A stretch of DNA of 64,000 bases, from the NCBI RefSeq assembly GCF_009905375.1, contig NC_133650.1:290732270-290796269 (forward strand), written 5' to 3'. The notes beneath the pieces were generated by a model. That model searched no databases. It saw only the letters and a list, made by a program, of their open reading frames with translations, and was not told where the DNA came from. The translations under genes were made by a program, and so were the position numbers. The DNA comes from Apium graveolens (lineage: Eukaryota; Streptophyta; Magnoliopsida; Apiales; Apiaceae). Of the stretch, positions 34,895 through 47,501 are shown one piece after another; positions within the stretch are counted from its first letter, which is position 1; every line of letters starts with the position of its first letter.

Positions 34895-36041
34895 GTTAGG
34901 TATGAAGTGCAATACAGAGAAAGGTAAATGTGTTTTCTTGATTATCATATAATGTTTTTGCCTTTTGAAACTTAACAGCTAAATATTTGTAGTGATAAAT
35001 GACTAAATGTAAAGACACGAGTAATATATCAAAATTCACTTGATTTATATTAAATCAAATTTGTTATGCTACAAATCTGTGTTCTTGAATGATAAGAACT
35101 TAGTTACTTCTCTTGAGAGAATACAAGATTTCTAGATCTGTTTTATTTACTCCTAAACAAAGTACTCGTAACATATTTTATAGAACAGCATGCACAACTT
35201 ACAAAGATTATACTAAAATGGACTAACACATATTCTAAAGTCTATTTGTCTATTTCCACTTTAAGTGCAACAAAACTTCATACAATCTAATAGGTCGGTG
35301 ACCCTCCTTTGTCCAATTCATCTTACCCCTTGATCTTGCATTCTTCAAACTACATTTGTAAACTTTCCGATTCAATGATAAAATTGTTTGTTGACTGATA
35401 ATCTTGGATCTTCAAGTTGTCTGTATTCTGAACTTTGAGGTTATTGTCGAGATCTATTTTACTCTATAGAGAAGTCACATATCGATATGTAGAATGACTT
35501 ATCGATATCTCTACTTCTCTATAAGTATTATGACTTGCCTAGATCTCCAGTTCTCTATATAGGATTTGACTTATCGATATCTTCAGTTCTCTACAATTAG
35601 ATTATGACTTTTCAGTATCTCCAGTTCTCTACAAGTAGATTTTGACTTGTCATTATCTCAAATCCTCTATATGGACTTTTTGACTTATCGATATCTCTTT
35701 GAACTTCTCTACAAGTCATTTTTGACTTCTCGACATACACCTCTATACTTCTTGATCCGTGACTTGTCGATATGTGATTTAGAACATTTTTCCAAGAACA
35801 ATATTATTCAATTCCAAGATTCTACACTTCTCTCTGAGGCATGATCATGATTGATCTTCTTTCAGAGTTTATTTCTTAGCTTGATGGATGTTCATAGAAA
35901 AATCCTCCAGTCTAATCCCCTTAACACTTTTACAGACTCAAGAAATACAAATACAAAATATAATAAGATAATCATACAACTGATTCTCAGGGTTGTCAAA
36001 GTGACTTAGTCTTGTTATATACATGCATGTCTTGCACAACA
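34895..36041 (-). mobile_element. Sirevirus-type 3' LTR (minus strand)
   Basis: On the minus strand it starts TGTTGTGCAAGACATG at 36041, right after the polypurine tract AAATTGGGAAGA (36043-36054), and ends ...CATACCTAACA at 34895, about 1,147 bp. The start matches the + strand LTR at 13851. The left end is inferred from its CA terminus. Confidence 0.72.
35455..35785 (-). repeat. ACTTATCGATATCT motif cluster in LTR
   Basis: GACTT(A/G)TCGATAT(C/G) with neighbouring AGTTCTCTA(C/T)A recurs about eight times at 30-50 bp spacing. TATCGATA is itself a palindrome. The same vocabulary recurs before the env-like ORF at 49220-49750. Confidence 0.85.
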
Positions 36042-36217
36042 ATCTTCCCAATTTGTGAAAAGATTACTTGTCACAAATTAATGCCTGATAACAAGACTAA
36101 CCCCAAGTTAAAATATAAATAGAAGACTGACATTTTGATAAAGTATATGCTTTATACATTCTTGCAATTACATTCAGACTTGAATTTACAGAATCATCTA
36201 AATTTCTCATATCCTGG

Positions 36218-39200
36218 TTATTCTCTAATCAAGTCCTTGAGTATGACAAGGCACTCAAATTCTTCAATTATTTCAGACCCTTTTAGAGCTTCCACCAGTT
36301 TGAGCCATTCATTTGGTGAGTAATTGTCAAGATATTTTATCATGTACCTTGATAATTTATGAGTCTTGACATTCAAAAACACACCATCAGGAGAAAATCT
36401 ACTCAACCCTTGTACTTTAAGCTCATTTGACCTTTGTTCAAACATCTTAATTTTATCAGCATACTTCATCTCATTTGTTTCCCTCTCAGCCTTTTCCCTT
36501 GCATGCCTTTCATCTATTTCTTTTAACCTTCCAGCTAATTCAACCTTCCTCATTCTGGTAAAAGCATTCTTTCCATTCATCAAGCTAATTACTATTTTAA
36601 ACTCTATTGTTGAGTAATTTTCAATTACTTCTTTGTTAAGTAAGTTGAATGAGCTATCTTTAAAGTAGATTTTTATCTATCCCAAAGTTTCTACACAGAC
36701 TTTAACTACGTTTTCAGCTAATTGATTGTTGTAGTCATCATCTGATATCTATTTTAAAATTGGTAGAAAATCTTCTTGATTGAAGCAGTTCCATAGAGCA
36801 CCAGTTTTAACTTTTATTTTCTTTATTTTTCTTTCAGTAGACTTGAAGTGAGTTTGGGTTAGAGGTTTGAATGATGGAGGTTTTGACAGTTTCTTCAGAA
36901 AGATTTAGTTGGCTTGAATAGGTATTCTGAGTAAGGAGTTGGTTGTGGGTTTGTAGAGGTATTTAGGCTTAGAGTTTTTGATATTTTGAGTTTGTGTTTG
37001 GCTAGAGGTTTGGGTTGAGGTTTGTAGAGTTTTGGATATTTGGCTTATATGTGTTTTCTTGGTGCCTTTACCATTTCCTCCACCCTTCTTCTTATCTCCA
37101 TTTTCCCATTCTTCTCCTCATCCTTGCCACCTTTTGCTTCCTTACGACTCCCACTACTTTTGCTTAATTGGCTTAGATTTGAGCCAAAATATTTGTGTTC
37201 ATCTTTCTTTTGCTCATCATCATCCAATCCATCTTCTTTTCATTGATATTGGGTTGTGGTAGCATGACATCTGCAATTTTCAAATATCTTGCAAAGATCT
37301 TGATCATCTCAACATGCTTATTTATCTTGATACTTTTTAGTTTTCAACTCAGTCTCAATAGTCATCATCATCTTCTTATTTGTCATGACACAATACTTAG
37401 GTAATTGAAAGTGTCTACATCTCCTGATGTTAGGGCATATATAGGCCACTTCTTTGCTTGGTTTCAGATCAGCTTCAGAAAAAGCTTCTTGTTGGCCTGA
37501 TTTTAGTTCATGTAGAAAAAGAGTTTCCTATGAACTCATCACCTTGACTTTATTGATGAATATATCCAGTTCTGAGACTCTTCTTGATCTTAGAAATGAG
37601 AGAGAGACCTGCATGCACCTATCAACTCCAGAGTCATTTATATTAACCACAATTCTCTTTTCCTTAAACATTTGTCTAGTAACAAGTACCACTCTCAGGA
37701 AATTGATATTGTTGTTTACAGCCTTCTTGTAGGAGAAATGATTGAAATTGAGTGAGACTTTTAATTGTTCAAGGAAATCACCAAACTCATTGTCAAGACA
37801 AGGGCCTTCGGTTGCCATTTTGAGTATTTCAATTTCAACATCATCCTCATTTTGAATTGATTTTAGCTTGGGCTCTATCATCCCATCCTTTGGCTTGGTA
37901 GCAGGCAAGTTGATATGTTGAGGAATCTGGGCCTTTACCATTTGAGGAGTTTCCTGAAGAGGGACTTTCAATGCACCCATGATAGCTCCCAAAGACACAC
38001 CTTTATGCATTTTTAAATATTTTTGGGAGTCTATCAGGGATTTGATGTCTTGTTATTTCCTTTGGACAAGAGTTGTTAGTTGAGAGACTTGAGATTTCAA
38101 GGATGCATTTGATGCTTGAAGTTTATTAAATTGATTTTGGAGAGCTTGAATTTGATGAGATGAAGAGGTGGAAGGTACATTTATAGATGTTGTAGAGATA
38201 TTTGTACCAAAAGTATCACGCACCACCTTTCTAATTTCCTCCATCATCAAGGCTGAAGGTTTATATCCAACCTTATGAAGTTTATCCAATTTGACCTTGG
38301 TGTCATTGTTGCTTGAAATTTGTTTTTGGATAACTTTATGCAAGGCCAGAAATGATTCTTTGATATGTTTGATGCTTGTCTCAACCCTAGTTAGACTGAA
38401 AGTGGCCATCTTCTCAAAAATATTGTTGAATTTATTCTTGATCTCTATTTGAGATGGCACAAGTGCATCTATTCTGGTACTCACCATCTCCTTGATCTTC
38501 CCTTAAAGACCATCCAGAGTCTTCTCAAGTGCTCTTCTAATGAAGTGGAAAGCTTATATTTATGCTTTATAGACCTCTTTGACAACATCATATACATCTT
38601 GTGGAGTGAGTGCTTTGGCATTACTACCCAAAATTGTGACATATTCTTCCATGAATCTGACCAAAGCTTCTTCCATCTCAATGCTGAAGTCCTTTGACAA
38701 CCAAACATCTACATTACCATCTTGTTCAACTTTATCTGTAATCTTTGCATGTTGATCTTCAATATCCTCTTTATATGACAAAAAATTTGCTTGATATTTT
38801 TTATTAGACATATCTATGGTAAGTAGCTGTTGAGTGATATTGGCAAGTCCTTCAATTTGGTCTACAAGGAGGTCATTCATGGTGATCTGTTGAGCTTGAG
38901 TGACATGTAGCCATTGAGAGATGATGTGAGAGAGTTGTGTAGATGTGGAGGCTAGGTTTCTGTCTTGTTGGCTTGTGGTTGAGGTGGATGGGATGGTGTG
39001 GAGTGTGGTACCTGTGACTGGAGTCACAGTTGAACTCATAGTTAAAACTGTGGTTTTGACATTGTGTTGTTCACTTGGTAAGTGAACCTCCGTTTGAATT
39101 GGAGGGGCGTTGACCAGGTTACTATCATGTACCATGGCCTCAAACCCTTGTTCTTCTTTCAAAGAACTGACACTTGAATGTGCTGTTGTACTTGCCTCCC

Positions 39201-39381
39201 CAATAGCCGGATCATTGAAAATTGGACTCCCAGCTTCAATTATCAAGGCAAACTCAACTAGGATTTTGAGGGGAGTTGTTTCTTCAAGATAAACCTCCAA
39301 TGGAATTGAAGAAGATTTGAGTAGCTCCCCCTCAAGAGTACTACCCTCAAACCTTGTAGTCTGTGAAGACTGTTGTGCACA
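36218..39381 (-). pseudogene. Env-like ORF, C-terminal part (after CACTA insertion)
   Basis: Open pieces at 39411-38560, 38487-38053, 38010-37528 and 36583-36218 follow one another on the minus strand. Features are a Thr/Ser-rich segment (39300-38950), helical coiled-coil-like stretches (38480-38060) and a charged Lys/Glu helix (36540-36430). Stops and frameshifts separate the pieces; 37525-36590 is non-open but seems to be the same gene. Residues beyond 39381 belong to the CACTA end. Confidence 0.7.
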
Positions 39382-39409
39382 CACTACAAGAAACAGGGCA
39401 AAAAAAATC

Positions 39410-39535
39410 ACCCTTTTAACAACGGTTCGAAAAGCCTATGATCTTAAAAATATTTTTAACATCGGTAGTGTTTTAAACGATGTTAAAGTCTTTTTAGACA
39501 TCGGTTTAGAATGTAACCGTTGTCTAATCTTTATT
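39410..39535 (+). repeat. CACTA left subterminal repeats
   Basis: AACATCGGTAG, AACGATGTTA, ACATCGGTTT and AACCGTTGTC occur within about 110 bp. They correspond to the subterminal transposase-binding repeats known for En/Spm elements. Confidence 0.8.
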
Positions 39536-40740
39536 AAAAAAATAAAAAAAATGGGTAAATCAGTTTACTTACTAACCTTTGTCTTATGTCTATTTATTAA
39601 AAAATAAATAAAAAACATCTTATTACATAGATACTAATTCCCCTGCTTTTAGTACAATATTCAGTCCCCCCTGCCCAAAATTTCTAATTTCCCCCCTTTG
39701 TCCCAATTATTCCCCCCTTTCTCCCTTTCACCCTCGACCACCCTCCACTCTCTCTCTCACTCTCCACCCTCCCTCTCTCACGAAACCACTCTCTTAATCT
39801 CTCACTCACTCTGTCACCATCCCTCTCTCCCTCATGGTCTCTCCCTGCCTCTTCAAACTTTAACCCTAAATTTACCCTTAATTTTACAACACAACCCCCA
39901 TTCTAAGAATTTATAAACCCTAATTTCAATTAAGTACAAATGAAGTGAAATTAGTTCAACGTATTTTCAATTTCTTGGTTTGATTTCTATAATCAGTTGA
40001 ACCAATCTTTACTTACCAAGATTGGGTTAATATTTCTTCATATTTTGTATAAATTTTATTCTTTCTCTCAACAGATCTGGGAGTTCTTGAGTTTTAGAGT
40101 GGGTTTATTCTATTAAGGTATTAACTTTCTGTCTTCTCACTGAAATTAAGAAACTTTGTAAAAATAATTCAATTTGCCTTCGTGGTTGTATAAAATTGCC
40201 ATTATTTAAGTTTTCTTTTTGTCCTCATCTTGATATGCTTTTCTTAGGGAGTGATGTGCATCTTATGTGTTACAGTCTTGAAGATTTGAGATAGTTCAAC
40301 TGTCTTGTGAAGACAATTAATGGGTGAATCTATTTTGAATGCACCATATATCCAAAATAAGGTACACTTTCTTGTCCTATGGTGCGTTAAATTTTGTCAA
40401 TTATTCGTTTTGTTCATAAGTGGTAAATCTGATTTTTTCTTAATTGTTTAAGGTTTTTAATAATTACAAATAGGAGTTGGATATTCGTGATGTATTGTTA
40501 TTAATTGTCATACTATTTCTTGCTTGGATTATTGGTTTTTTTTGGGATTTTGCTATTTAAACAGAAGGGGGGCTTGTTGCTAAAATTTTTGTTTTGTTTA
40601 CAAGTGTTAAATCTAAATTTTACATGTTTGTATAAGTTTCTTGTTCATATGTAACAAGTGTGCAGATATTCATGATGTGTTGTCATACTGTATCTTGGTT
40701 GGATTATTGTGTTTTATTCAAACTTTTGTTAATTTATCAG
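39536..40740 (+). other. CACTA interior: C/T-rich leader and intron-like DNA
   Basis: A strongly C/T-rich stretch (39660-39860) leads to sequence resembling a plant 5' UTR and intron (ends TTTATCAG at 40740). It may be the captured promoter or leader of a host gene. Short ORFs in the C/T tract are low-complexity. Confidence 0.5.
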
Positions 40741-40830
40741 ACGGGAGGCTCGGTTAGCCCATTATAAGAAGATTGCTGCTCGGAAGGCAGAACTCTTGGA
40801 GCTGGAGAACATGATGATAACTGATTCTTT
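40741..40830 (+). pseudogene. Captured exon fragment 1 in CACTA
   Basis: After an AG acceptor at 40739-40740 the sequence reads ARLAHYKKIAARKAELLELE in one frame, ending at TGA near 40834. It is Lys/Arg/Glu-rich and helical. I do not recognise the parent; it may be the same gene as the next exon. Confidence 0.5.
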
Positions 40831-41041
40831 ATGATCGAATAAACTGAACTGCACAGATTATTCCATAAGAAATTCTGGGACAGATTATTCATGTAGAAAT
40901 GATTATTTATCTGACAATCTCAAGGTCAATTATACATTTCCATAATTTTTTTTGTGTGCATATTGTATGTAACATGGTCTTTATAGTTCTATGAATATCC
41001 TATTAGTTACTATAGCTTTTTTTTGTATATTATATATTCAG

Positions 41042-41158
41042 GAAATAAAATGTTACATTTACAAGAGTGCTGGTCACCTTTGTTGTGTTTATTATGATGG
41101 TTCTGTATCTAGAAAAGTCTTCTGTTACAGATGTGGTCAAACAGGGCATACTAGTTTG
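41042..41158 (+). pseudogene. Captured CCHC zinc-knuckle exon in CACTA
   Basis: An exon-like block of 117 bp (39 codons, same phase in and out) is bounded by an acceptor (TTCAG) and a consensus donor (G|GTAAGT). It encodes a knuckle CYRCGQTGHTS preceded by GHLCCVYYDG. I recall this from plant zinc-knuckle (CCHC) family proteins that bind RNA or DNA. One cysteine of the first knuckle appears as Tyr (CYIYKSAGH). The parent gene is not in the window. Confidence 0.65.
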
Positions 41159-42598
41159 GTAAGTTTATTGCTAAATGCTTATTGTCAATACATTTTTATC
41201 TAGTACCAGACCACTGGAACTTTTGGTTAATTTGTTTTAAAAGTTAAGTAGTTGACCTATAAGTTTTCATGAAATTCTGTTACAAGTTCTTATTCCTACT
41301 TACTTGGTGGACTCTCGTACTCTGTCTATATTTTTTAATTATCTAGTGTGAAACTGCAAGGATAAAATACCCAGACTCTCATCATCTATTTTACTATTTA
41401 CTATAATGATCCTGTTCTTCATTATATTAGTTTTTAAAGTATCACGGTGATTACTTTTAACATCCTGATTATTTAACTTGTTGGAGAATTATGTAAGATG
41501 ATATGTACTTTCAGTTTATCTAATCAACAAAAGATTTAGTCACAGGAAACTTAATTTGTTGCAAGTTCCAATACTAATTTACTGAAACTCAATTAAATGT
41601 TCAATAATATTTAGTGCATTTTATCAAAAATGAAATATGCTTAGAATAGAAAGAAAGAGACATTAAAGTTTTAGTGAAGAGGTTATAAGCCTTGTCCTAT
41701 ACTCCCTCTGTTTTTTTATTTGTCACTTTCGCACACATTTCAATGTGCTTTGCCTCATAGGTAAACTATAGAATTAACTTTAAATATGTCATATCAAGAA
41801 TGCATTAATTAAATGTCTGTTATAAAATAAAATTTCAATAAATGTATTCTTTAGGAGTTTCTTTATACTTTTAATTTTTTGAAACCAAGCTTTATATTCT
41901 ATGACTGTGCATGTCCAGAAACACAGAATATATTGTATCTAAACTTTGTAACTGGCTAGAGTTGATAAGCTTTTCTTAGTAAAATACAATATTGCTGTGT
42001 TAGTTTGTTTGGGTGGAATTTATAGCCTGCAGTATATCATATTTTCTAGTTGTCTGCTTGTATTCAGTGAAGTTTGGGTTAAAGGACTAAAGACTCTGGA
42101 CTATCTTGACAATCTGCAGAATAAAAAGAGATTTACTAAACAAGGCGATGCCATAACATTTGAATCAGAAGTAGCACTTGTACATCATTCATGTTTTACT
42201 TGATTCTGCATTTCGTGGTGGGGTTCCAAGAGAGAAGAGACATGATCCTTCAATATTATGACAAGAACTTAAGGAAGAAGTCCCCCCGCTAGTTTTGATG
42301 AAAATGTTGAGGCTTTGTCGAGGTTCTCTCAGTGACATGTTCCATATGGCTGGATGAATTAGTGGATAATGGGTTTTTTATCATTGTAGTTTTAATATTC
42401 AATTGTTGGATTATGTAATTAGTTTCGATATTGGATGGTTAATTTTGATCATTTAGTTATTTCTGAAATTTGATAAATTGGATAATGTAGTTGGCGGATT
42501 GAATGCATCTCTGGTTTTGGTATATTAATTTTCATATACTAGTTATTTGGTTTGGTATATTGCTTCTGATTTGGATTTTTATATTTGGGTGTGCCATA
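41159..42598 (+). other. CACTA interior: intron-like DNA and MITE remnant
   Basis: At 41702 CTCCCTCTGTTTTTTTATTT begins a Stowaway-like remnant; no right end is seen. At 42060-42340 a G/A-richer patch could be another captured exon (VKGLKTLDYLDNL; FRGGVPREKRHDPS), with stops. I cannot name it. Confidence 0.45.
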
Positions 42599-45500
42599 TG
42601 TAACGCCCCTAAATCCGGGGTCAGAGGATTTGGTCGTCACGATGAAACCTCAATCCAAATAAACCTGTTTAATCAATAAATAAATGCCAGCGGAAGATAT
42701 TTAGCATAAATGACCCCAAACTAATCCAAGATCTTTTAAGGTTATAATTCTAGAAACAAGATATCCAAATTCCACAAATAATTTTTTCACTTTCTTTTAA
42801 AACTCTTTGCAACAATTCTCAATCTCAAAACTTAACCCGCTAGTATAACTTCAAGAAGAAGTATACTAGGCCCAACTATAAAATACACAACTATAATATA
42901 ATATAATATAAACAAGTTTATAAAATAGAACTTACACTAGTTCGCAAATCCTGGACCAACCACCTTCCAAAAGCTTCTTCTTTGCTTCCTCGAATTACGC
43001 AGCTAAACAGCGCAAGCTAATCCTCAATGGAGGTTAAATTTAAAAACAGGCAAGTATGAGCGGAAGAAATGCTCAGCAAGATCATTATAGCGAATATAGG
43101 GTCATTTTGATATAAAATCGACATCTGCATTAGAGCTGAACATTTAAAATCATAATTACTGAATCATAAAATTTTAGTTGAGGAACCCCATAATTGATTC
43201 CTTAATTGTATTCAAAACCATTTTGATATTTTTGAGCGAAATGCTTCAACAATACTTTGAATCTTGACGAGAATAAAACTCGTAAAACAGTGTTTACGGA
43301 AATATCATAAACCACAATAACATGAAACAATGATTATGGATTGAATCATAAACTTTACTCAAAACCGAACTCTTGAAATTAATACTTATTTTGCTGTCAT
43401 ATCAAATTAGATATCAATACAAACTTTGATGCTCACAACATCCCATACTGAAGTCAACATCAATCATCTATACTAATACCACCTTTGATATTTAACAACA
43501 ACGTAAGTATCAGCATAAATCAGAATCTGAATCAAAACTGCATTTTACCATTATTCCAAAACAGAAATAGTTGATAAATCATTTATTCTATGAATATCAA
43601 AAATGATATGATAATTTAGATTGGGATCATTCTCCGACGGATGTACTATCACATGCTGATCAGCCCGTGTGATAGCACTGGGTCATGATTCGTAGAAACA
43701 TGTCCCCAAAAACACGAGTACTCAAATAAAAAGGCAATATACCTACCTGTGGCAAAAATTATGTCATAATATTCCATATGACACTTAGAAATAGCCCTCC
43801 GCTGGACCGTCCATCCCGGTCACTTACGCAATTATGATCCAATCTTAAAACCTTTTATTGAGAAGGGGTCATAATAATCGAAACCCGAAATAATTTTATT
43901 CCCCCATTTACTTGGGTAGGAATATTCGTAACCAAATTATTTTTCTCAAAATCCATAACATTTATAAATCCGATATTTGGATAAGTAAAAACACTTAACT
44001 ATTTTGAACATAGAATAACAGAAGAGTACTTGCATGATAAACATTTAATTCAGCGATATGTAAACCATTTATCTATTCTGAACTGAGAATAGGGAAAGCA
44101 ATACTTGCATAAGAAGATTTAGAATAAATATCACTTGAACAATAAGTGATGATAGGGATACTTGCCTTTGAGTTTTTAGTAGTTAGTCACACTCGTAGAA
44201 ACACATCTATTCTGAAATTCTGTCTCAAAACATCATCGTCTTTCTTCTACTAATCCTTTGGCCTGCTGCTCATGCAGTGCCGTAACTCAATATTCCATAC
44301 TATTCAACTCTAGTCTTCATCCATACCATCTGGTCTTGATCGTCTTGAAACACTCGCATCTATCATTAAAAGATCACACTTTAATCGTCTAAACAATAAT
44401 CACTCGACGAACTGCGCGTCGATACCCTATCGTCTACCCATACGATAGCCCACACATAAATATAATAGAAAAACACAGGACTCTTGATCCATATATGCAC
44501 ATAATTCACATAACACATAAGCACATAACTCACGTATCACATAATTCATATCACACATTACTCAGTTCGTTAAAAGGTTCGACTCGGTACATTTAAAACT
44601 GAAATCGGGTCAAAATACATATTTTAGATAAATAAGTGACTCAGAATGATTCGTAAAACAAGCGATCTTTCGAAACATAAAAGATTTGGGTCTCGAAAGT
44701 ATTTTTATTAAAAGCGGAATATTTTTCTCAGTCTATACGCGTTCATTTCGTATTAAACGGACGAACGATTTATTTTTTACGAATAAAATACGAATAAATG
44801 GGAATAAATCAAATAAATCAATTAATAATAATATTAATTGATTTTTAAATACCAAAATATAACTTTTAAAAGCTTAAAAACAATTTTTAGGAATTATTTG
44901 AATTAATTATAAATAATTTACATTTATTTAACTATTTATAAATGAAATTAGTTGATTAAACGATTTTAATCAACTAATTAAATTCATAAATAATTAACTA
45001 AAACGAATTATAAATAATTAAATCAAATATGATTTTCGAAAATAATAAAAGAAAATAATTTTAGGAATTTAAAATAATCAAGTAAGTAATTTTTTTTTGG
45101 AGTTTAAAATAATAACCAAATGGTTTTTTTGAAATTAAAAGAATTAATTTCTAGAAAATAGAAATGAATTTTGAATTAAAATAAAACAGAAAATGCAGAA
45201 ACAGATTTAGTGTTTGGGTTTTGTAGAAAAATGGATCAAATTCGGGTTTTTAATAAACGGACACGGGTCGGGGAATTGGTAACTGGGTCATCGAAGAACA
45301 GCAACCCAGTTCACCGGAATTGTCGTCGGAATATGGAAAACCCAGATTCCGTCATCTTCTTCGGCGAACAGCCTGAATCCGGCGAGCCTGCAACACAACT
45401 CTGGCCAGCCCCGTTCTTTAATCAAAACATTCCGTTCGCTATTCTAAATCGATCGTCATCACCCCAGCTCTCCAGAAACATCACTACCATCAACAATCGA

Positions 45501-47144
45501 TCGGGATAAAGTAAAAACCGTCAATCTCCGAACAACTTCCGGCGAACTAATCGAAAATCATCATTTGCTAATGAAACTCAACAACATCGGTATCAAAACA
45601 AAGCTAAGACAATTTTTAATCTAACCATATGATCAAACACCATCTCAGATTCAAGAATAATCAGAAAAATCAATTCAAAACTCTTTTCAAATCCGAAACT
45701 CAGTTTATCACTTCCTGGACTAAAACACATCAAACGGATACACAAATCAATTCTAATTAACATGGTAAACGTGTTTAATACATCAAAATCAACCAAAACA
45801 ACCTTAAAATCAAATACCCAAATTTCAACCGATTAAAATCAAGAAAAATAGAAAATCGATTCGATTCACCTCGAATAAAACGGATTGTATGAACAGGAAG
45901 CTGATGGTTCAGGCTTCGTTTTGGATATTCAAGCTTCAAAAACGGAAATCAGAATCACTAGGAACCATGGGATTGATGATCCAACTCAAGAACACCCCCA
46001 AGAATAAGTTTCTTGTTTTTCTGAATTTTTTAATGAAAAAAATGAAATAAATAAGTATTTTACAGCTATTTATATTTACATAAAATATATCCCCAAAATT
46101 AATTTAGGGTGTTTTTATTCCCATAATTAAAATAATTAAGCCCCAAAATAATAATTATGGGGGATAATTTTAAAAGCGATAAAATACAACATTTATATCA
46201 AAATTTTCCAAAAATTGTGAATGATTTAAAAATGTGAAAATATTGGGTATTTGAAATATGATTGATTTTATAAAAAATAAAAAACACGAATTTTGTGGAC
46301 TTTGACGTCCCGGTGGGGTCCCGGTCCGTTAATTTTAAAAAAAACAAAAACGATACTTATTTTTACAGAAAACCCCGAATATGCATAAAATACATTCAAA
46401 GGCATATAAACGAGATAAAACAGGTACCTTGATAAATACGTAATTAAATACGAGTCCAAATTACAGATCGATTCATATAATTGCAATTTAAACAAGTAAC
46501 GAGTATCCCATTGGATCATACCAGATCCGAAAATACATTACTTAACCGCTAAGTAACTATAAAACGATATAATTTAATATCAGATTTGGATAATTATCAA
46601 AACTGGGCTTCTTATAAAACACTTTATACGAAAATAATGTATTAATATCCCGTATCTCAATAATACGGGTTTTGTTGATCTATTAAAACATTTATCGTAT
46701 CGAAAATTTTGCGTTGGGACGCGCACGGGTCAAACTGTAATCCGAATCGAAAAAGTTAAAACACAGAAAATATCCGGAATTACTAGATTAGGTTAGGAAG
46801 GAGTTTTCGGAAGAGTTTCGGGTTGGAAAACGCAAAAATGGTTGAAGTTGGATGATTCCCGGCTTTAAAAATAATTTTATAATTACTCAGAAAATAATTA
46901 ATAAATCTATAAATCATTATAAAAAAATATCATATACCAGTCCAAAAATTTCCAGAAAAATATCACAATTATCTATACTTTATTCTGGACATATAAAAAT
47001 TAAAATTCTCTAAGAATATCACATATAAACATCCAAAACATCAACTCCAATTACTAGATAATTCACTAAAATTCACATAAAAATCACATAGACAATTTCA
47101 AATAATAATAATAATAATAATATTTAAAAATATGGGATATTACA
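42599..47144 (-). mobile_element. Solo LTR of a chromovirus, 4,546 bp
   Basis: On the + strand it runs from TGTAACGCCCC to GGGATATTACA, flanked by a perfect 5-bp duplication CCATA (42594-42598 and 47145-47149). No gag or pol motif is present, so it is a single LTR left after recombination between two LTRs. Similarity to 21331-23375 and to the LTR edge at 57608 shows it belongs to the same broad Tekay-like group and faces the minus strand. ORFs inside (for example 45210-45509) have no known domain. Confidence 0.9.
47104..47121 (+). repeat. (ATA)n microsatellite
   Basis: About six AAT/ATA units near the end of the solo LTR. Confidence 0.9.
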
Positions 47145-47204
47145 CCATATATACAAGGAATTGATGTCTTATTCAAAGATATAACATCATTTTTTATTTA
47201 AGAT

Positions 47205-47480
47205 AACCGATGTTAAATTACATCTTTAACGACAACTCAGAAGTGATCCCAAATACAGGCCTACATAACCGATGTCTAATATTGTGGTTTACATCAGTCT
47301 AGATAATAACCGATGTCAAAAGTACTTATTTACAATATCCTGATTTGCATAAACGTTGTCTTTGTCTAGGTGAATCTTAAACATCGGTTGTGAACCGATG
47401 TCTAAAAAGTTGGACCTTTCTCTACACATGCAAAGGCATCGCTTGTAAATTTTTTTAACATCGGTTCCTGACCAATGTCT
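47205..47480 (+). repeat. CACTA right subterminal repeats
   Basis: At least six copies of AACCGATGT or ACATCGGTT in both orientations, mirroring the left end. Confidence 0.85.
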
Positions 47481-47501
47481 ATTGATCTGTTTCTTGTAGT
47501 G

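Larger units (their letters stand above)
39382..47501 (+). mobile_element. CACTA (En/Spm) transposon, non-autonomous
   Basis: Left end CACTACAAGAAACAGGG and right end CTGTTTCTTGTAGTG are inverted repeats of 15-16 bp. The 3-bp target duplication ACA (39379-39381 and 47502-47504) is perfect. Subterminal copies of ACATCGGTT or its complement lie at both ends. No transposase (TNPD-like) ORF is seen, and without the nested solo LTR it is about 3.6 kb. It interrupts a Sirevirus env-like ORF. The interior holds spliced-gene-like fragments. Confidence 0.95.

Noticed and set aside
37032..37262. Overlapping + strand ORFs rich in Pro, Phe and Ser
   Set aside because: Antisense to the Lys/Glu-rich part of the env-like ORF.
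45210..45509. 99-codon ORF in the solo LTR
   Set aside because: Lies wholly inside an LTR, has no known domain and no support from the related LTR copies.
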